The translations under genes were made by a program, and so were the position numbers. From the NCBI GenBank assembly GCA_041821265.1, contig JBGUEQ010000019.1:14158-78157 (forward strand): 64,000 nt of DNA, written 5' to 3'. Below are positions 61,024 through 64,000 of the stretch, piece after piece. The notes under the pieces were generated by a model that was not told the DNA's origin, did not search any database, and saw only the letters and a list, made by a program, of their open reading frames with translations. The stretch's first letter is position 1. Every line of letters starts with the position of its first letter. The stretch comes from Lachnotalea sp041821265 (GTDB lineage Bacteria; Bacillota; Clostridia; Lachnospirales; Lachnospiraceae).

Positions 61024-62214
61024 ATGGATAAAATTTTAAGAAATATTATTTATAAAACGTTTAAGATTGGTGAAATAGAATTTTCGGTCTTAGACATTAT
61101 ATTCCTATTTGGTATTAGCGTTAGTGGTTTTATGATGCGCATTAGCTTGAAATCAGTAGTGACAGGCGATTATACTTATTTCTTGGAACAGTGGATCAAT
61201 GAATTCAAAGCGAGTGGATTTATTGCCCTAAAAGGTGATTTTTACAATTATAACCCACCATATATGGTCATTTTATATTTTGTATCTATTTTAAAAATAA
61301 ATCCGTTAACAGGAATAAAAGTGATATCTAGTATTTTTGATGCTATTTCGGCAATGACAGTAGCAATTATAGTAATGGATATTACTAAAAATAAATTGCG
61401 TACTATGTTAGCTTATGCAGCGGTGTGGATATTGCCAACGGTAGTTGTCAATGGAGCAATGTGGGCACAATGTGATTCGATATATACCACCTTTATCATG
61501 TTATCAATATATTGTATGTTAAAAGAAAAGCCGCTTAAATCAATGGTTTTTTACGGAATTGCATTTGGATTTAAAATGCAAACAATATTTGTTCTTCCTG
61601 CATTTATAATTTTGTGGTCAAAGAGAAAAGTTAAATTGGTTCATTTTTTAAGTATCCCTATTATATATATAATCAGCTTGCTTCCAGCAATATTGGCTGG
61701 AAAAAGCGTTGCTAGTTCAATTGGACTCTATATGGGACAAGCCAAAGAGCAAGGATATCTAGAGTATAATTGGCCAGGCCTTTATGAATTGATTGGCATT
61801 GAACCATATTACGATTATTATGGACCAGCAGCTATGTGGTTTGTATTGGGTATTTTAATGTGTATAATGTTTTATCTTGCATACAAGAACTACAGAATTA
61901 ACAAAGAGAGAATGTTAGATATATTTTTATATATAGCAATGGTTACGGTTTATTTTCTTCCACATATGCATGATCGATACGGCTATATTGCTGGCTTGTT
62001 GGCAATTATAGTTGGACTTGTGAATACAAAAAAGATATACATACCAATTATTCATGTTATAGTTTCGTACGGTGCTTATCAAGCTTGTTTGTCTGACCAT
62101 CAAGTTGTCCCGTTTTGGGTATATTCATTTATGTTGCTATTTTTAATTTTAGATTTTGGAATCTACATATTCAAATATGTAAATGAAAATATTCGCAATA
62201 ATAAGGAGGCATAA
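61024..62214 (+). CDS. GT-C membrane glycosyltransferase (Gpi18/GT87-like), first tandem copy
   Basis: A 396-residue multi-span protein (about 9-10 helices). The first external loop has VVTGDYTYFLEQWINEFKAS and GDFYNYNPPYMVILY, with the D/E pair typical of lipid-linked mannosyltransferase-like enzymes (COG5542). Further blocks are NGAMWAQCDSIYTTFIMLSI and LPHMHDRYGYIAGL. GGAGG lies 6-7 nt upstream. The next gene has the same length and layout, so they are tandem paralogues. Substrate unknown; a wall polymer or surface glycan is likely. Confidence 0.78.
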   Translation: MDKILRNIIYKTFKIGEIEFSVLDIIFLFGISVSGFMMRISLKSVVTGDYTYFLEQWINEFKASGFIALKGDFYNYNPPYMVILYFVSILKINPLTGIKVISSIFDAISAMTVAIIVMDITKNKLRTMLAYAAVWILPTVVVNGAMWAQCDSIYTTFIMLSIYCMLKEKPLKSMVFYGIAFGFKMQTIFVLPAFIILWSKRKVKLVHFLSIPIIYIISLLPAILAGKSVASSIGLYMGQAKEQGYLEYNWPGLYELIGIEPYYDYYGPAAMWFVLGILMCIMFYLAYKNYRINKERMLDIFLYIAMVTVYFLPHMHDRYGYIAGLLAIIVGLVNTKKIYIPIIHVIVSYGAYQACLSDHQVVPFWVYSFMLLFLILDFGIYIFKYVNENIRNNKEA

Positions 62215-62218
62215 AGAC

Positions 62219-63409
62219 ATGGATGATTATTTGATTAATTTACTTCACAAAGAATATAAAATAGGTAAAATGAAGCTATCATTTTTGCATATACTACTTG
62301 TTGTTGGCGTTACAATCGTGACACTCGCTATGAGATATTGTTTAAGAGATAATGAGACGTGGGACTACTTCGCAAGTTGGGAACCTTGGATTGCGACAAT
62401 GAAAGAGATGGGGGGATTCAAAGGATTGTCGGGAGATTTCTACGACTATACACCGACTTATGTATTTATTATACTGATGCTTAGCTATTTGCCGATAAAG
62501 TTATTATATATAATAAAAGCTTTTTCTGTCATGTTTGATATAATTATGGCCATGGTTAGCGGTGCAATTATATTTAATATAACTAAAAATCGTACGAAGG
62601 CAGTTGGAATCTATTGTATCATGATGCTTGTCCCAACAGTGGCTAATAATAGTGCATTATGGTGCCAGTGTGATGTTATTTATACAACCGCTATTTTAGG
62701 TGCTATTTATTTTATTATGAATGATAAACCAACAAAAGGAATGCTTTTTTACAGCATTGCATTTGCGCTGAAGTTGCAGTCACTATTTGTGTTTCCGGCA
62801 TTGATCGTGTTGTGGGCGTTAAAGAAAATAGATTTAAAACATTTTCTATTCATGCCAGTTATGTATTTTTTGGGAATTTTGCCAGCATGGATTGCAGGAA
62901 GACCATTAAAGGAACTAATAATGATATATGCAGTGCAAGCAGAGCAATCGCCACAATTAAGTCTTGGATATCCAAATATATATCAATTACTTGGAACAAA
63001 AGATTTTATTGATGTATATTCATCGGCGGGAATATGGCTTACATTAGCATTTTTAATGGTTGTTATGTTTTATGTTGCCAAGAGCAGAGTTATAGTTACA
63101 AAAGAATTTGTAATACAAATAGTTTTATTATTTGTGTTAATTGCAGTATGTTTTTTGCCGTTCTTGCACGAAAGGTATGCTTATGTCGCAGATGTAGTCG
63201 CAGTAATTTATGCATTTATCTATATAGATAAATTTTATGTTCCGTTATTACAGATACTTATTTCGTTTAGTGCATATTCGATTATTTTGTCAGCATATGT
63301 GAATGTTCCGATTATAATATATAGTTTTGCTACATTGTTTTTAGTCTTTGATATTGGAATGGGCGTTTATCAATATGTTGTGAAAAATCAAAATTGCGTA
63401 GAAGCATAA
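62219..63409 (+). CDS. GT-C membrane glycosyltransferase (Gpi18/GT87-like), second tandem copy
   Basis: A 396-residue paralogue of the preceding gene, with matching blocks: WDYFASWEPWIATMKEMGGF, GDFYDYTPTYVFIILM, NNSALWCQCDVIYTTAILGA, AFALKLQSLFVFPALIVLW and LPFLHERYAYVADV. The H(D/E)RY motif late in the protein is in both copies. It starts 5 nt after the previous stop (AAGGAGG lies within the end of that gene), so the two are co-translated. Divergence between the copies is high, so the duplication is old. It is last in the unit; the stretch behind it has no clear terminator. Confidence 0.78.
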   Translation: MDDYLINLLHKEYKIGKMKLSFLHILLVVGVTIVTLAMRYCLRDNETWDYFASWEPWIATMKEMGGFKGLSGDFYDYTPTYVFIILMLSYLPIKLLYIIKAFSVMFDIIMAMVSGAIIFNITKNRTKAVGIYCIMMLVPTVANNSALWCQCDVIYTTAILGAIYFIMNDKPTKGMLFYSIAFALKLQSLFVFPALIVLWALKKIDLKHFLFMPVMYFLGILPAWIAGRPLKELIMIYAVQAEQSPQLSLGYPNIYQLLGTKDFIDVYSSAGIWLTLAFLMVVMFYVAKSRVIVTKEFVIQIVLLFVLIAVCFLPFLHERYAYVADVVAVIYAFIYIDKFYVPLLQILISFSAYSIILSAYVNVPIIIYSFATLFLVFDIGMGVYQYVVKNQNCVEA

Positions 63410-63714
63410 AGAAAGACTATAATGGAAAAATATAAGTGGGTAATATTAAATAGTTAGCAAAAACTAATAAATGATTAGTATAGGCTAAAATAATTAGTAA
63501 GTACAAAAAAGGTTACTGTTCACACAGCAATGTCATTTAGTTAATTTAAGGGTGACGACTTCCTTGGGTTCAGATGCTAACGTCTATGAGTGAAACAGAT
63601 ATTTCAGTATAAGGGTTTAGGGGTTGTAAATGTTTTATTATATTTTTGTACATGACAAATAAGCAGATTTACATCTGCTTCAAAAAAATGTACTATAATA
63701 TTTGATGAAACTGC
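63410..63714. other. 305-bp region between the glycosyltransferase and the transposase
   Basis: No gene is seen. AAGCAGAT (63661-63668) and ATCTGCTT (63673-63680) form an 8-bp inverted repeat near the transposase 3' end. No T-run follows it on the plus strand, so it may belong to the insertion sequence end rather than to a terminator. Confidence 0.4.
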
Positions 63715-64000
63715 CTAAGCTGCACGATATATAAAATATCGTGGTTTACGAAAATGAGCGGTCTTAAGCCTTGGGTATTTGCGCTCATTCCGAATCGGAA
63801 TCAGTTCCTTTTGGAGCAGGGACATCACATCTATCGAGTCTTTCTCTGTGGCTAGACGGAGAAAGACTCTGCAAATATGTGCAGCTGTACTAAAGTTCAC
63901 TTTATATTCGTGTTTAGTCTCCCTTTTTTCAACAACGGTATGATTAATCAATATTTCTGTTATGTTATAGGTGATTAATTTTGCCCATATTTCTTGCTTG
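63715..64000 (-). CDS. C-terminal part of an IS4-type transposase (partial)
   Basis: The reading frame is open from the right edge of the window: KQEIWAKLITYNITEI, then NFSTAAHICRVFLRL and a basic end NERKYPRLKTAHFRKPRYFI. The xEIWAxLxxYN and NFSTAxHICRxFLR blocks are typical of the region after the last catalytic Glu of IS4-family DDE transposases. The stop is at 63715. The rest of the element and its other end lie outside the window, so completeness cannot be judged. Confidence 0.75.
   Translation of the reverse strand, partial: KQEIWAKLITYNITEILINHTVVEKRETKHEYKVNFSTAAHICRVFLRLATEKDSIDVMSLLQKELIPIRNERKYPRLKTAHFRKPRYFIYRAA

Noticed and set aside
63661..63680. Terminator after the tandem glycosyltransferases
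   Set aside because: The 8-bp stem is followed by CAAAAAAA on the plus strand, not by T residues.

Overview
The window looks like chromosomal DNA from a flagellated, endospore-forming, saccharolytic member of the Firmicutes, most likely a Lachnospiraceae relative of Lachnoclostridium or Anaerocolumna. The grounds are the AT-rich sequence, strong GGAGG ribosome binding sites, frequent TTG/GTG starts, sporulation genes (sipL-like, spoIIR, spoIID, spoIIQ-like), a type-2 isoleucyl-tRNA synthetase under a T-box, a type III pantothenate kinase and a sigma-D style late flagellar cluster. The species is inferred, not shown. I saw no rRNA, tRNA, CRISPR array or prophage.

Layout. 1-1.4 kb: the tail of a sugar-binding lipoprotein and a GH105 unsaturated glucuronyl hydrolase (pectin side-chain use). 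1.4-10.2 kb: spore and envelope genes (SPOCS/LysM protein, spoIIR, a peptidoglycan-binding protein) mixed with housekeeping genes (ispE, a GntR regulator, murI, a DUF1934 protein). 10.2-15 kb: an accessory stretch with one copy of a structured interspersed repeat, an sce7726-like nuclease, a LytTR response regulator and a broken secreted-protein gene. The last two lie between 27-bp direct repeats. 15-21.4 kb: T-box, ileS, an intergenic region packed with palindromes, and glgP. 21.5-36 kb: a GGDEF-EAL protein, spoIID and a spoIIQ-like gene, a candidate structured RNA, a GIY-YIG protein, hemolysin III, nfeD with an SPFH protein, patatin, argF, birA, coaX, dusB, greA and lysS.

36-54 kb: the late flagellar regulon, in order flgM, flgN, two flgK genes, a long flgL, fliW, csrA, flaG, fliD, fliS, a FliT-like gene and flagellin, followed by a Maf-type flagellin glycosyltransferase, a CgeB-like glycosyltransferase with a methyltransferase-like tail, small unknown genes and a divergent FliD paralogue on the minus strand. 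A near-perfect sigma-D promoter precedes flgM. The flagellin leader carries a GGA hairpin plus a GGAGG Shine-Dalgarno, which fits CsrA repression relieved by FliW.

54-57 kb: rpmG, secE, nusG, rplK and rplA, with an L1-binding-site mimic before both rplK and rplA. The usual rplJ-rplL do not follow. Instead there is a 27-bp-arm terminator, a second copy of the interspersed repeat, four membrane GT-C glycosyltransferases (57-63.4 kb) and the C-terminal part of an IS4-type transposase at the right edge.

The best candidates for something undescribed are the structured repeat at 10.4 and 57.0 kb, the possible pseudoknotted RNA at 25.0-25.2 kb, and the palindrome-rich region at 18.6-18.8 kb. All calls rest on reading the sequence; no database search was possible.
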